Assembly (NCBI RefSeq): GCF_949987535.1
Contig: NC_080066.1
Coordinates: 88,431,600-88,495,599 of the forward strand
Direction of reading: 5' to 3'
Length of the DNA: 64,000 nt
Source of the DNA: Balaenoptera acutorostrata
Taxonomy: Eukaryota; Chordata; Mammalia; Artiodactyla; Balaenopteridae
Shown piece after piece: positions 48,171-61,264 of the stretch; positions within the stretch are counted from its first letter, which is position 1, and each line of letters starts with the position of its first letter. Made by a program: the position numbers and the translations under genes. The notes under the pieces are model-generated. The model saw only the letters and a list, made by a program, of their open reading frames with translations, was not told where the DNA came from and did not search any database.

Positions 48171-48649
48171 GTGTTAAGTGAGAACCTTGCAAATGCAAAC
48201 GTATCAAGTGATGGTCAATGTCATAGGGACCCTCCGCAAACAGCTAAGTATGCTCAGAGCGGCCCCAGTAGAGGAAAGATGCCATAGAGAAAAACCCAGT
48301 AGTTGCCTAGTACCTTTCCTGAAACCTTCACTTCATCCCTTTCTTTTCCCTTCCCCAACCTGGACCCATCTTGCCTAGCCTTCTCAATGAATACTTGGCT
48401 TGAACTTAGTTCACTCAACTTTGTCGCTGACACACCCGTCGTACTGATGGAATCCTGGCTTAAATGGAGCTTGCTCAGCTGTGCTTTTAGACAAACCCTT
48501 CTGGCTGACCTGGTTTAAACCTGGCTTTCTTGACGCCATCTCTGGCATGTTCCAAGGTTAAAAAGGACTCTGCTGCCCCTTCCATCGCTCCCCTGGAGGG
48601 GAAACCAATTGCCACTTGGAACCGGAGTTTATCAGGCTCACATCCAGAG

Positions 48650-48800
48650 TAGTAACATGATTTAGTGAGAATAGTACTGGACTAGGAGGCAGGAAACAAG
48701 TTCTAGTGCTGGCTCTGCTTTTCAATAGCCATGTGATCTTGGGCAAGTCATTTCTCTGCCCTCATCAGTTTTTTCATCTGTAATGAAAAGTTAGGACCTT
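48650..48800 (+). mobile_element. MIR SINE, 5' half
   Basis: Text 'tgatttagtgagaatagtactggactaggaggcaggaaacaagttctagtgctggctctgcttttcaatagccatgtgatcttgggcaagtcatttctctgccctcatcagttttttcatctgtaatg'. Confidence 0.78.
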
Positions 48801-49149
48801 TTTGATCCTAGAAGCCAGGGGTTCACATAATGTTAACAAACTCTTGAATAAATGGAGATTTTGATTCTAAGTGCTCATCTTTCCACCTACCACACTGCTT
48901 CTTTCCACAAAGCACAGACTCTTTCTGTTGTAGTTTTGTAGTGTGCACTCAACACTCCTCTTAGTCTTGAGCTGGGGAACCTCAGATCCCTTCCTTCACC
49001 GATACAGTCTGCTACAAAGAAGGGCATCCTAAAAAATCTGTGAGTTGGGGCAGGTGATTCTGCTTATTAATGTATCTTTAAGAAGCTTTCTCTTAAGTTA
49101 AATCACTGTGTTATCCGCCCCTTTCTGGGTGATGATTTCAAAAGTATTA

Positions 49150-49345
49150 CTAATAAAAACTATGTATTTGGGACCCTTCTAGGTATTTGACATATAATAT
49201 TTCACCTAAACCTTAACAACCATATAAGGAGCTGTCCTTATCTCCACTTGATGCATGAAGGATTTGAGTGGCACAGTGGGCATGGCTGGAATTCGAATCA
49301 GACTCCTTGTGTGTGGACAGCCACTATCTTCGCTATGAGAAGTAC
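49150..49345 (+). mobile_element. MIR SINE
   Basis: Text 'acccttctaggtatttgacatataatatttcacctaaaccttaacaaccatataaggagctgtccttatctccacttgatgcatgaagg...tggctggaattcgaatcagactcc...ccactatcttcgctatgaga'. Confidence 0.78.
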
Positions 49346-51049
49346 CTGCCATTGACATAAAAAGTACTACCTGGCATTTTGTGCAAGAAATTGCAGGGCA
49401 ACTCTCTTGTTAAGGTCTCAAAGAAAATGATTGTTAACTGCATTTCAGATGCTTGGAATTTATGCTGTGCCAAGCACTTTTCCACTTAATTTTAAATCCA
49501 TGGGTATTTCAAGGGGAATTTAACCCATATGTTTCTGATTCACTTGTACTTAACTCATCAGAGAGGATTGTTTTGTAAACCCTAGCCTCTTCTTATGAGC
49601 ACTTTCAAGCTCATATTTGGCTGGCATTGGCTGGATTTAGAATCTGCCATGGTTGGAGCTTGATTTTTAATCTTTCTTTCCAACCCCTATTTCATGGTGG
49701 TTTTATTCCGTGAGTGGATGGAAATTGAAGGTGAGTCATATAGACTCTTCCAAAACTGTGCCAAGATTCCACTGATAGAGAAAGAGAGCCACTAACCTTT
49801 GAGGTTTGTTGTACTCACCTAAAACCTTACCCCCATTAAGCTGTTAACCTATGCATGGTTATAATCTCTGAGGGTAAAAATTAAATTCATAAATGCTGCA
49901 TTTTCTCCTGAAATGATGTAGAGCAAAATTGTCTTTGAGAGATAAGGTATTTGTGGTGATTAGGTACATTACTACCTTTAAAAAACCCTTTCGCTTAAAT
50001 CCTCTACTTGGGAGAGACCTGAGTTATACAGCTGGTGGAAAGATTCTTTCAGAGATCACCATTAGAAATTTAGCAGGCAAAAACTTGTTTATTATCTTAG
50101 CATGTAGATGAGTTGGGTACATTCAGTTCTGATAACCTGCTGAGTTGGAGAATTAATTAACTTCACATGAGCTCATCTAAGGAATGTGTATAATTGCTAG
50201 TAGTTGTGCATGACCCAAAGGAAAGCAAGAATAATTTTTGTATCCGGTTAACAGCTTGGTTCAACAAACATATATATTAAGCATCTTCTGTTCCTGGCAT
50301 TTGGGGATAGAGGATGAGAAGTCAGAGACACACAAGTGACTATCCCTCCTCCTAGGGAATTTACCATTCAGTAGGCTATACCTGTATGCTTCTATCTATG
50401 CCACGAGGCCAAATGGTGTGAATGCCAAATAGGCAATGTAAAGGCAATGCACCAGGGGAGCTCAGAAGATGAAGATGTTCATTTCGATTGAAACAGGGAT
50501 TATGTGTGTTCCTTGGGCTTCCCCCAAAATGAAATGTTTAAGTTTAGGCTTGAGAAGGCTTTTGAAGGGGGGAAGGGCATTCTGGGATGAGACAACCAGA
50601 CATGTTCTTGGATAATACAGACCATGCCAAATAGTTTTCCCAGATCTCTGCGCTGTGTGTAGACGTGGGGTGGGGTGAGTCTGCACAGGTGGATCAGAGC
50701 TCTAAAGCTCAAGCTGGGTTAACAGGTATTGTGTACATTCCTCAGTAACGAGCAGCTGGGATCAGCCTGACAGCCTTTAACTGGGCACAGATTTTCAGTG
50801 CTGGGAACCTTTAGTCTTGGGTCAAGGAGAACAAGGAAGGGAACAAGACACGAAGGAACAGTGTGTGAAATTTACATAAATATGGACATACATAACATAT
50901 ACAGATGAAATTAACATACATTATACATGGTCTTATGTTTGAATAGTGCACAAATGAGGGTCAGTTCTATCTGATGCAGAAGAAACCTCTCTAAAGATGC
51001 ATCTTATGTGAAAAAGAAACCAATCAAATGAGGCATCACAGTATCATTG
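49346..51049 (+). other. Intronic stretch with few features
   Basis: An unassigned ancient repeat lies at about 50255-50370 ('ttcaacaaacatatatattaagcatcttctgttcctggcatttggggatagaggatg'). The minus-strand frames at 50462-50712 have no recognised domain. Nothing else is seen. Confidence 0.4.
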
Positions 51050-51225
51050 TCATAGAATAAAAAGAGCTACTACTATACAAGATTAATTATTTTACATCCT
51101 TTATCTCATATTATTCTTACAAGCACGCTGGCTATTGTTATCCTTATTTATAATTAAGAAAAGTGAAGATGAGAGAGTAAATAATTTGCCCAGGGTCACA
51201 TAGCTGGATTAGTCACTTACACCTC
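51050..51225 (+). mobile_element. MIR SINE
   Basis: Text 'tacatcctttatctcatattattcttacaagcacgctggctattgttatccttatttataattaagaaaagtgaagatgagagagtaaataatttgcccagggtcacatagctgg'. Confidence 0.78.
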
Positions 51226-51864
51226 AGTTTGCAGATACATTGTGTATGTGGCTTAACCTTTTCTCTTTCTAATACTTTTTCAATGCAACATATGACACAT
51301 TTAAAAATATATGTCATATATATGCTAGTTACAAAGCTAATAAAAGAATACACACCACCCAACATAAGCAGTAGAACAATGCCAATACCTATTTGAGCTT
51401 CCCCATCCCATTGCTGGCTTCATTCCACAGAGATAACTACCTCTGTTATCAATTTTAGTGCATATATTTTTCAACTGACACCAAAATTGCTTCTGTGCTA
51501 TCACGGTTTAAGGTGAAAATGTTAATAAAAACAAAATTGGAATAATTTGCATTTCATGCAAACACCTCAACACCACACTGAGGGCTTAAATATAACTCAA
51601 GATTTAAGAGTATGGGAAGTGGGATACAGACACTGATACAAACACTGCTTTAATCTCAAGGGTTGTGATTTAATCCTGGGGTACACGAAGACAAAAAAAA
51701 AAAAATGAGACCTAAGAGGAGGTATGAAGTAACAGACAGGGCCTGATCTAAGATATGAGAGATGGAAGTTCTAATTCCATCTGCCATCAATTTATTTTAT
51801 GACATTGGAAAATTACTTCACCTCTCTGAGTTTTAATTTACCCTTGTATAAATCATATGATCTC

Positions 51865-52105
51865 TTTGAGAAAGGCAAAGTAGTATAGTGAGAAAAGCAC
51901 AGATTTTAGAATCAGAAATACCAAAATTAGAATTTTCCTTCTGCCACTTAACATTTGTGTAGCCTTGGGCAGTTTTCTTTACTCTGAGCCTCAGTTTCCT
52001 CTTCTATAAAATGGGCGGGAATCTCTTTCAGAGACTTGTGAGAATTGGGTGAGACCACATGTAAAAGTATCCAGCACAATGCTCTGTAAATGTTTGATTT
52101 CTTTT
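51865..52105 (+). mobile_element. MIR SINE
   Basis: Text 'aaagtagtatagtgagaaaagcacagattttagaatcagaaatacc...ccttctgccacttaacatttgtgtagccttgggcagttttctttactctgagcctcagtttcctcttctataaaatgggcgggaat...gtgagaattgggtgagaccac...ccagcacaatgctctg'. Near full-length. Confidence 0.85.
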
Positions 52106-55100
52106 CCTTCTTCTATAAGTTTCTTCCCAATTCTAAAATGAGAGGTTCCAGTACTCATCTTATACATAAATTTTTGAAGCACACCAGCTCATAATTATGG
52201 AATTTCCTGTGTTAAAGGGCTAAGCGTTTCTCTCAAATCAGACTTGTCATTAGGAAGGTTTCCAAGGTCTGGATGAATCTTTTCAAATTAACAACCAGGA
52301 TTAAGAACAAACAAACAAACAGACAAACAAAAACCAGTTCCACTCACACAGGAATGAGGGGAGGGGAGTGGAAAGGAAAGTGTGATAAAAGTTTATGTAC
52401 CACCCTTTCCCTTCCCCTACTCTGAGACAAAACAACAGATTATGAAGCTAAGAATTCGTTTTTATTGGTTGTATAGACCATCTGTGTCTGTGTAAAGTAT
52501 TAGCACTGTTAACCTATTTCAAGGCTAATTCCCCGTGTTAATGCAAAGGCAATAACTACCTTCCAGCCTCTCTGGACCCACCAACCTCCTCGGCATTTAC
52601 ATAGTTCTTTGCTTTCTGTTCAGTACATTCTTATTGACATATAGTTTGAAATTGCCACTGTTTGGGAATAGCTCCAGAATTCCATTAGTTCCAGATGTCC
52701 ACTGTATTTGTTTATGATTGTTATGGTAACAAACTGAATACATATATCAATTGGGAACCTGGGAGAGGGTATAGTGGTCTTTATTTTCAGTTAAGGGATG
52801 TATATGGGGGACATCACTTTAAAAATACCTCAACTGTTAGGAAAATAAGATAGAGAATCATGGTCTTTTCAAACAGAGGTATCAGTGAGCTTATATAAAA
52901 AAAAAAATGGAATGTATTTTACCAATGAGAGTTGGCAGTAACTCTTGGGATGGTGATGATGCATATGACCATTTCTCTGTTGATTAATTTAAAATGTGTG
53001 TACATCAGAGAGCAGAGTATTAAGGCGGGTTAGCAGAGACTACTCATGTCCCAACGCTAGACACCTTATCCAGTTGCCAGGAAGGAAAATTAAGTTGATT
53101 TTTAGAATATGAGTTCATGAAGGAATAATATCTGGAATTCTCTTTTGAATTTGGGTGAAATTTATTTATGCGCTTGACCTGCTTTGCTTAGTCTTTTTTG
53201 CTCTCAATCTTTAAAATACATGCTACATAAAAATTCGAAGAATGCAATATCTTATTCTTGGATCATTCTCTTACATATATGTTGAATGACAACAAAATCT
53301 ATGTACTTGGTGTCTCAGTTAGAAATGAGTTTGTATGAAGCAATAGAAAACCTAACCAAGGTGGCTTAAACAAATTAGGGGTTAATTTTTCTTATGTCAC
53401 AAATGGATTTGGAGGTATCAAAAATGTCATCAAAGGCTCTTTTTTTTCTTTCTGCTTTACCACCCTTGGTGCATGGACTTTTGTCCTCATGATTGCAAGC
53501 TGGCTGATGGACTTACAGGCATCACATCTTTCTAAAAGGGTGAAAAGGATAAGGGACAAGGGGGCAAAATGAGTGTGTCTCATTTTATCAGAGAATGAAA
53601 AGCTTTCTTTGACTCTCCACCCTGTAGGCCTCCTCTTGCATCTTCTTGACCAGACCTGGGCACGTGTCCACTACTAGCTGGAAGGTGGCTAAGGAGAAAG
53701 TGATTGTGGATGGGGCTGGATCAGCCGTCCACCTGTGCCTTTTAACATGCACAGGGCAGGGCTTCACGAATCCAGGCTTGGACCTGATCTGCACGTCAGC
53801 CTTTCCTTTTGCTCTATTTTGCAAATCCCAACAATTGTTCAAGAGAGGGGGCCAAGCAAGAGAGTAGAGATGACTCAAAACAAATCTATCAGCTCTTCAA
53901 AACAGATTTAAAGGTATATGTCCTGTCATCTGTGCATCAGCGGCATTATCTGTTTCTAAGAGTAGCTAAATAGATCAGCAGTCTGTAACCATGTTCTGTG
54001 TGGGAGAAAGGGAAAAGTAGAAGAACTAGGACCTCTGGTATGTATTTTGTGTACATGGTTTGATTTATTACTCATGCAACCCCAGGCGGTAGAAGAAACT
54101 GATTTAAAGGGTAACTGCTCACTGTCACATTGATAATTTGAGACTTAGGATACAAATCAAATGTGATAGATTCAGGGAATCACACGTAGCAAATTATAGC
54201 TTGGGCAAAGGGGATGAAAGTGTAAATGATTATGGATTCAGAATAACTTGGAAGATATGGAATTTTCCATATTTATCCATTTAAAAGTACTCGCATGCTT
54301 GTTACGGACCCAGAAACTAGTCTAGGCCCTGGGGATACAAAGTTTAATGAGATAAAATATTTGTCCTTAAGGCTCACAGTCTGATAAGAGGTAGTTATAT
54401 AAGTCAGCAATTACTATTTAATAGTAGTTTAATTAGTGCCACAGAGGGAGGAAGAGGAAAGTGGTCAGGGAAGACTTCCAGAAGGGCAGTTAGCTGGAAA
54501 AATAGGGGAGGCAGGACATTCCAGGCAGAGGGAACAGCATTTGCAAAGGCATATGTATTGGAAACAGCACCATGAGTTGAGGAACTACATTTCGCTCAGT
54601 GTCACTAGAGAGGGACTGCACATAGGGGAGCGGCAAGAGACAAAACTGGGTAGGGACCGTTTTGCAAAGCACCTTAGGTTCCAACTTCAGTTAAGTTCAC
54701 TCCTGCAGGTTAGAAGAAAAGGGGATCTAGAGCAAGGCAATGACAGCTGGGCTACAGAGGAGGGGCAAATTAAGAAGCTGTTGGGATGGTAAAGTCTGCA
54801 GCGTTTGTGGGGATGGTTGAGTACGGGGTACGAGGGCTTCTGTGACACCCCGCCCGCCAGGTTTGTGGACTGGGTAATCTGGGCTATGACGACACACTTC
54901 ACCGAAATAACAAGTATGGGAGGAGCAAGTCTGGTAGAAAAATGAGTTCCTGTCAGACACATCTTTCTACTCAACACTCTGCCCTTCTTGGGTGACGGAA
55001 ACAATCTTCCCTCCCCAACCTGGTTGCTCCTGTCCTGACTCAGGCCAGCTGAAAGGCCACCAGGGCATCTGAATGGTCCATGGCTCCGCCACTTGAAGTC

Positions 55101-57540
55101 CATCAGACAGGTGGAGTGTCTGACTTAAGGTCCACAGGAAATTAGTTGCTGAGCTGAGACTGAAAGGCAGGCCTCCTGACTGTTGAGGCTTACTGCCTTT
55201 CAGTTCTACCCCCGTGTTGTAGTCTGCCTAAACAGGTGAGATAAAACCATCAACAGTTGCCTGCTGCCGTTTGGGGATAATCAGCTAGAGCTTTGTGTGT
55301 TACGAGGACTTAGCTACCGATTTATGTATGTCTGTGATAATTTTCCTGCAAGTTTATCTGTTTCTCTGTGGCCCCCTCTTGAGTTACAACTGAGATAAGA
55401 GGACAGCTTGCTGAAGTGGTTTTGGTTTGGGCTTGTGTTGGGAGGGGTTTTATATTTTCACTTTTCTCTGAGAATGTAAAGTTATATATTTTATAAAACT
55501 CAGATAAATCTGGACAAGTTATCAAAGCAGTGGCACACTCTTATGAATGCCTTTTTGTTAAATAGTGCAGAGGCTTATTACCTTTTTTTGATACTTTTAA
55601 GAATCTGATGAAAAAGGTACAAATGCACACACTGTATTGGGTGAAGTCGGTTGGTGAAGAAACAAAACTAGCTTACGATGCAGAAAGGCAGATTTGTTAT
55701 GAGGAACCAGGGTGTCCCAGGAACTCAAGGGCAGTGGTGCAGCAGGGCTTTCTCGAGGGCTGGGAGCAGGGGCCAGATCCTCTCTCACCTCTCCCTGGGG
55801 CCACGTGGTCTGTGTCCTTGCTCCTCCCTGAAGACCTGGTCCCTACTCCATGGAAATGGTCTGCTCTGTGCTGCTTCCAGTACATACTGGCCCACAGCTC
55901 CCGAGTACCATCACCTGAGGTTCCAGCCACTGTAAAGGTTAAGACCGGTGCTCCTCCATCCCATTTCCAAATTTCTGGAAGAGAACATGTGATTGGCCTG
56001 CTTGGACCTGGCACTCAGATACCAGGCTCACTTTGCCATGTCTCCAGGTCTACCATGTTGCTACGTGTGGTTTACATACAATTTCAGGGCACCTTTGGGT
56101 CTTCTGAGTCCCAACTGTGATCTTCAAGTTAAGAACCCCAGACTGAGGAAACTTGAATGCTAATAGCCCAGCAGCACTTCGTTTTAAGCTGTAAAAATAT
56201 TGTCGGAAATGGAACATGCATTTGAGTAGAAGGTATTTGCACAGGCATAGAGCTTAAGAGCACTTGCTGTGTGCAGGAGTTGTGAATTTTGAATATCAGT
56301 AGTTAAATCCCAGGATGGTGAATATGATGTAGATTGAATTATAACACTCTCCAAGGTCGTGGATATTATATCCCTAACTTTTACCCTGAAAGGTTTGGAA
56401 ATTCAATTTTAATTATTGTTAACATGCTTCGTAAATATCCAAGGGAATACAATATAGACCTGTTCATACATCCAGAGAGCCAAAATCTGGCTCAAGTTGT
56501 TTTTTCTTCCACAGTTGGAGAAAATTGTGGTGTTCGGCTTGCCTCTTGGGGCATGTTAAACCACTTTTAATGCTGTCTCTTATTATTTTCTAACCATATG
56601 CACTTTCCACACGTATCTAACTAACAGCCTCAGATGAAACCCCAATGTCTGGCCAAGCTGATGTAAATCTTTAGTAAGTGGTAGGAAAGAGCAGAGTAAC
56701 ACAGTGCCTCTTTAGTGTTCAGACAGGACACGATTTAATAGTTGTAGACTTCGTAGTCTCAGGCACAACTTTAGATTTTTTTACCAGTTCTACAGAGTGG
56801 AAATTTCTGAGCCATACAGCATTCTCCCACTGGCTGCACTAGGCAAAACTTAGCTACAACTAGATTGGCCTATCTGCCTATATATTATAGTATTAATATT
56901 TAGCTCTTCAGATCATTAACCTGGGATGTCTGGGACATAATTATTATAATACTTCCAAAGAGCATGGTGCATATTTGTAGAATTGCTATCCTGTGCTGTA
57001 AAAACAGTTATCACGTACAAACATATAAATGTCCCAGAACATCAAAACTTGTATGTTACCAGTGAAGCTGCCAAGAGGCCACCAGGATCGTCCAGTTAGT
57101 GACACATTCTCAGTCCGTGGGATAGATCTTAAAAATGGATGACTGTAAAATAACAGCAAAAATGCAGTTCTGAGGCTCTGATGCTTTTAAGTCTTTGGTC
57201 TCTGCCCTATTTTGATATCTGAGCACGCACAGATTTTTGTCAGGAATCTCCTTTTGTTGATTAATTAAACCTGCTGATTGGGTTTTGGTACTGCGGCCTC
57301 GCCCATCCTCTCAGCTTCGGTGCCTGTCTTCTACACGGTTCACTCACGTGTTCTGAGTAATGCTTGTTCTTTCTTCCAACTTGTCTGTCTTCAGTTGAGT
57401 TCAGCGCCAGACCCCGAGCTGGAAACAGTCTCAGGAATTTTTCATTCATCAGACATTTCTTCCAAAGAAAAATTCTGAGAATAGGAGGGTCACCTTGAGA
57501 ACTACTTGATAGTATTGTATATTAGCATAGTTCAGTGTTG
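52106..57540 (+). other. Intronic stretch without recognised genes
   Basis: It includes a short (ACAA)n tract near 52306-52332, an unassigned ancient repeat at about 54290-54560 ('acccagaaactagtctaggccctggggatacaaagtttaatgagataaa...aggctcacagtctgataag'), and overlapping open frames at 54436-54792, 54687-55103, 55608-56120 and 56334-56570. None of these shows a domain, signal peptide, splice support or codon pattern that would make it a gene. Confidence 0.4.
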
Positions 57541-57610
57541 CGTGTGTGTGTGTGAGTGAGTGTAGGGGTGGGAGAGGGAGAGAGGGAGACGGGGAGGGAG
57601 AGGGAGAGAA
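57541..57610 (+). repeat. GT run followed by a G-rich purine tract
   Basis: (GT)n at about 57542-57554, then a tract with seven runs of three or four G between 57565 and 57604, separated by loops of 1 to 5 bases. This satisfies the usual G-quadruplex pattern on the gene's sense strand, so also in the nascent RNA. Confidence 0.85.
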
Positions 57611-58322
57611 GCAACCTATGTATCACATACCCATAAGCAAATGAACATTTGGTAAAAAGCCAATTTAGAAATAACACTTCCCAACCAGTATATCTAAACT
57701 ATCTCACTGTCGTTTATCTGTCTTGGTATTACAGAAAGCCCATATTTATATGAGGTACTTCTCAGTTGTGGTTAAGTGGCTGAACTTTTGTCCTTGCTTT
57801 AAGTTTTTCACCAGATCTCTGAGAATTGATAATATCACTGGAATGTGGTATGTATCTGTTTCCTGTAGAATGAACTTAGGGCTGGCAGCTAGAATGCTAG
57901 TGGTCTTGGATTCCCTTGCCCTGTCATTTCATAGAAGCAGCAGTGAAGTTCCCCTGGAGGAAATCCCACCCACCACGCCAGGATTCCGTCACATATTGTT
58001 GGTCTGAGCCGTGTGTACTTTACACTCAGGTTTCTGTGAGACTTGGCCAAACGTGTTCGAAGTATGAGTTTCAACCATAAAATTTATATATAACTATCTG
58101 AATGTGATACAACTAAATGCTTGCTCACAAAGAGGAAGAAAAGGATGAGAAGTTTCACGAAAAAGCTAAAATACACAGACAAAGACATAATTTCATTATA
58201 CATAGGTTTTGTTTTGATAGCATTAAGATTGACAGAGAATACAGTTCTATGCAGAGCCAGCCTCATCGATTCAAATCACCTGTCCTTCACTGGGGACTTG
58301 ATTGTGAAAATGTGAAGAACTT

Positions 58323-58360
58323 TTATACTAGTTATACTAGTTTATACTAGTTTATACTAG
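58323..58360. repeat. Short tandem repeat of ttatactag
   Basis: Four copies of a 9-10 bp unit (58323, 58332, 58342, 58352), carrying the palindromes ACTAGT and CTAG. Confidence 0.9.
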
Positions 58361-58429
58361 TTATTGGTAGTTAGAGCCTAGTCTTCCCTCAGATTCTCCA
58401 TTTCAGTGACTGGCCGTATATCCAGCTAC

Positions 58430-59205
58430 TGAAGCCAGAAACCCAGGAGACATCCTTGTCTTTTCAGTTTCCCTCACCCTTCACATCCAATCCATCTTTC
58501 AGTTCTGTTGGTCCTGCCCCCGCCTCCCCCCCGCCACCCCCGCAAGGTGACTAAAGGACATCCCCCACCTGTCGACTTCTCTCCATTTCTACACCACCAC
58601 CTTCCTTTAGTCACTACTACGTTTCTTCTCATTTCCACTCTTCCAACTCTTCTAATCAGAGTTCTTTAAAACTAACACATTGTGTTTTCAGTGGCTTCCT
58701 GTTGAATTTAGAGCCAAATCCAAACTCCTTACCATGGCCTAGACTGTGCTGTGTAATCCAGTCCCTGCCTAATGTTCCAGTTTCCCCGTGTGCCCCGTTC
58801 CCCTTCCTCTCTCAGCTCTGTTCACAGCGGCCTTCTCTCGTTACTAGAGAAGCCAGGCTACCTCCCAGCTGTCTCTGAAACCTGGAAAGTGCTTACTCTC
58901 ATTTTCACAGATGGTCTGCTCTCAGCCTTTAGGCCTCAGTTTAAACGTCACCTCCTCCAAGAAGTCTTCCCTGATAACCCTTACCAAGTCAGGTATCCGC
59001 AATTACTTTTTATCACAGCAGCTTGCTTATTTCATTTGTAGACTAAATCACAACCTCAAATCTATAGTTCTTTTTAATGTATTTACCTGTATTTGTTGAC
59101 TACCTCCCCCAACCAGGTTTTAAACTCCATGTGGTCAGGGACTTTATCCCATGCTGCCCACTGATACAGCACAATTAATATTTGTTGCATGAATAAAGGA
59201 TCCCT
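58430..59205 (+). mobile_element. Long L2 LINE 3' region
   Basis: This is the longest L2 piece here: 'ggagacatccttgtcttttcag...ccaatccatctttcagttctgttggtcctgcc', 'gtggcttcctgttgaatttagagccaaatccaaactccttaccatggcctag', 'ctcagtttaaacgtcacctcctccaagaagtcttccctgataacc', and the tail 'ccccaaccaggttttaaactccatgtggtcagggactttatccc...aatatttgttgcatgaataaagg'. A C-rich low-complexity insert lies at 58514-58544. The open frame 58772-59041 is a reading of this element. Confidence 0.85.
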
Positions 59206-59284
59206 GATTACATTTTACAGTTGTAAAGTTTACTCATTGAACCTGATCATTGAACTCAGAATGTCTGATTTTATTTCATGCAGT

Positions 59285-59565
59285 GGGACTTTTTTTTTTA
59301 TGGTGGTGAAATGCATATACATAAAGTTTGCTCTTTTAGCCATTTTTAGGTGTGTGGTTCAGCGGCATTTTAAGTACATTCACATTGTGTGTAGCCATCA
59401 CCACCATCCATCTCCAGAACTTTTTCATCTTCCCAAAGTGAAACTCTGAACCCATTAAACAATAACTCCTCGTTCTTACCTCCTCCAGCCCCTGGCAACC
59501 ACCATTGTACTTTTTCTCTATGAATTTGACTATTCTAGGTACTTGTTGTAAATGGAACTTGCAGT
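59285..59565 (-). mobile_element. Old L1M 3'-end fragment, antisense
   Basis: Text 'tggtggtgaaatgcatatacataaagtttgctcttttagccatttttaggtgtgtggttcagcggcattttaagtacattcacattgtgtgtagccatcaccaccatccatctccagaactttttcatcttcccaaa...cccctggcaaccaccattgtactttttctctatgaatttgactattctagg'. Confidence 0.85.
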
Positions 59566-60495
59566 GGAATATTTCTAATCAATTTCTTTTTATTATCCCT
59601 GTACTAACATAGGCCTTTACCTTCCAAATATGAAAATATCATTTATCATAAAAATCTTCCAATTTTAATGATCAAACATTCTATTAGGATACTTTGGAAA
59701 TTTAATTCATTGTTCGTAGAACTTATATTTGGAACTTAAGCAGTATTACAGGGCACTTTTGAGATATACGAGTTGGTCTAAGAATATGTTGGTCCTGGAA
59801 ATTTTTATATTGAATATCATTGATCATAGGGCCCTTTACTCTTATGTTGTTAATCTTGCTTTTGGATGGTAGAGAATGTTTTCTACTTCGTGGCTTTGAA
59901 GAAAATATAAAAGAACAAATAAATCAAATTGTTATATAATACTATTGTTTTTGTCTTGCTGTTCAATAGCTGATGCTCTGTGGTGAAACTGCAGTTTGGT
60001 TTAATGTGGCACTCATACAAGCCATTTTAAAAGTGAATAAATCAGAGCCAGCTGGTTCTTTCAAGTTGAATTTGCAGACCATTAAAAATGAAGACACTCT
60101 CTGTGATTTTATTATCTTGATGGTAAATATATGGCCTAAACCAGAATGTGACTTTTATCCACCCCCTAACTATTTTGTTTTTTTCTAGTAGAAGTAGTTT
60201 AGAGATAACTCTGGGGGAAAAATGGCAATCAGTAATGACTTGTAGGATGTACAGTGAGGGGATGAATAATGTCAGGTAAGTGATTATTTGGAAATGAGAT
60301 ATTCTCTTCCCTGAACAAGATTGCTTGCTGTTTTCTTCATCATGGAGCAGAATAAAATGTGGCAATAATTTTCTGTAGTTGAATTGCTGACACACAAAAT
60401 CGGGTCTGCAGAACTATGGCTTGGATTTTGGTGAATTGCTTAGTCTGTGTGTTAGATTAAATGCTATACAACAAATCACCTGTTGCTGCAGTTTT

Positions 60496-60822
60496 TTATT
60501 AATTAATTAATTTATTTATTTATTTTTGGCTGCATTGTGTCTTCGTTGCCGTGCACAGGCTTTCTCTAGTTGCAGTGAGCGGGGCCACTCTTCGTTGTGG
60601 TGCGTGGGCTTCTCATTGCGGTGGCTTCTCTTGTGGAGCGCGGACTCTAGGCGCGCGGGCTTCAGTAGTTGTGGCACGTAGGCTCTAGAGTGTAGGCTCA
60701 GTAGTTGTGGCTCACGGGCTTAGTTGCTCTGCGGCACGTGGGATCTTCCCCGACCAGGGCTAGAACCCGTGTCCCCTGCATTGGCAGGCGGATTCTTAAC
60801 CACTGCGCCACCAGGGAAGTCC
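60496..60822 (-). mobile_element. CHR-type SINE, intermediate-length variant, antisense
   Basis: The flanks tgttgctgcagtttt (60481-60495) and ttgtttctgcagtttt (60823-60838) form a slightly diverged target-site duplication. The middle carries two 'tcagtagttgtgg' modules (60662 and 60698), between the one-module and three-module copies. More diverged than the 15-32 kb copies. The frame at 60705-60920 is a SINE reading. Confidence 0.93.
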
Positions 60823-61264
60823 TTGTTTCTGCAGTTTTGAATGATAGTTATATTAAAGTTTGTATGGCAATACTTTTAACTTATGAATTAAAGAAGTTGA
60901 AAGACAGAGGAAAACATTAACACAGAAATAGTGTTGTGCTTATTCCTATGCTTTGTTTCTAAAGTGCTTTAAAAAAATTAGTTATATACAATTAAGCTGT
61001 ACCACAGATACAGTTGCTTAAAGTAAACATTTTGCATAGTGTAGTTTAGAAAAATTTGCCAAAACGTCATATTCTTTAAATAACATTGTGTAGACCATGT
61101 TTAATAGGCAGTCTTGCATGCAGTATTTTATAGAAACGTATGGATTGGAAATTAGATTCAAAATTTATTGTGTCATTTAAAAAAAAAAAAACAGCTTGAA
61201 TGAAATAGGAGATGCACTATTACATAGTAAAAGTATCCCTGAAAGGAATTCCCATCCCTCCCCA

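Noticed and set aside
54687..55103. 138-codon open frame on the minus strand
   Set aside because: No domain or family resemblance; a + strand frame (54436-54792) overlaps it. Chance opening in low-stop composition.
55608..56120. 170-codon open frame on the + strand
   Set aside because: No recognisable domain, no splice or promoter context, and overlapping open frames on both strands in a G+C-richer patch; most likely chance.
56334..56570. 78-codon frame with protein-like composition (NYNTLQGRGYYIPNFYPERF...)
   Set aside because: I considered a small gene or pseudogene, but no family was recognised and there is no Kozak, splice or poly-A support.
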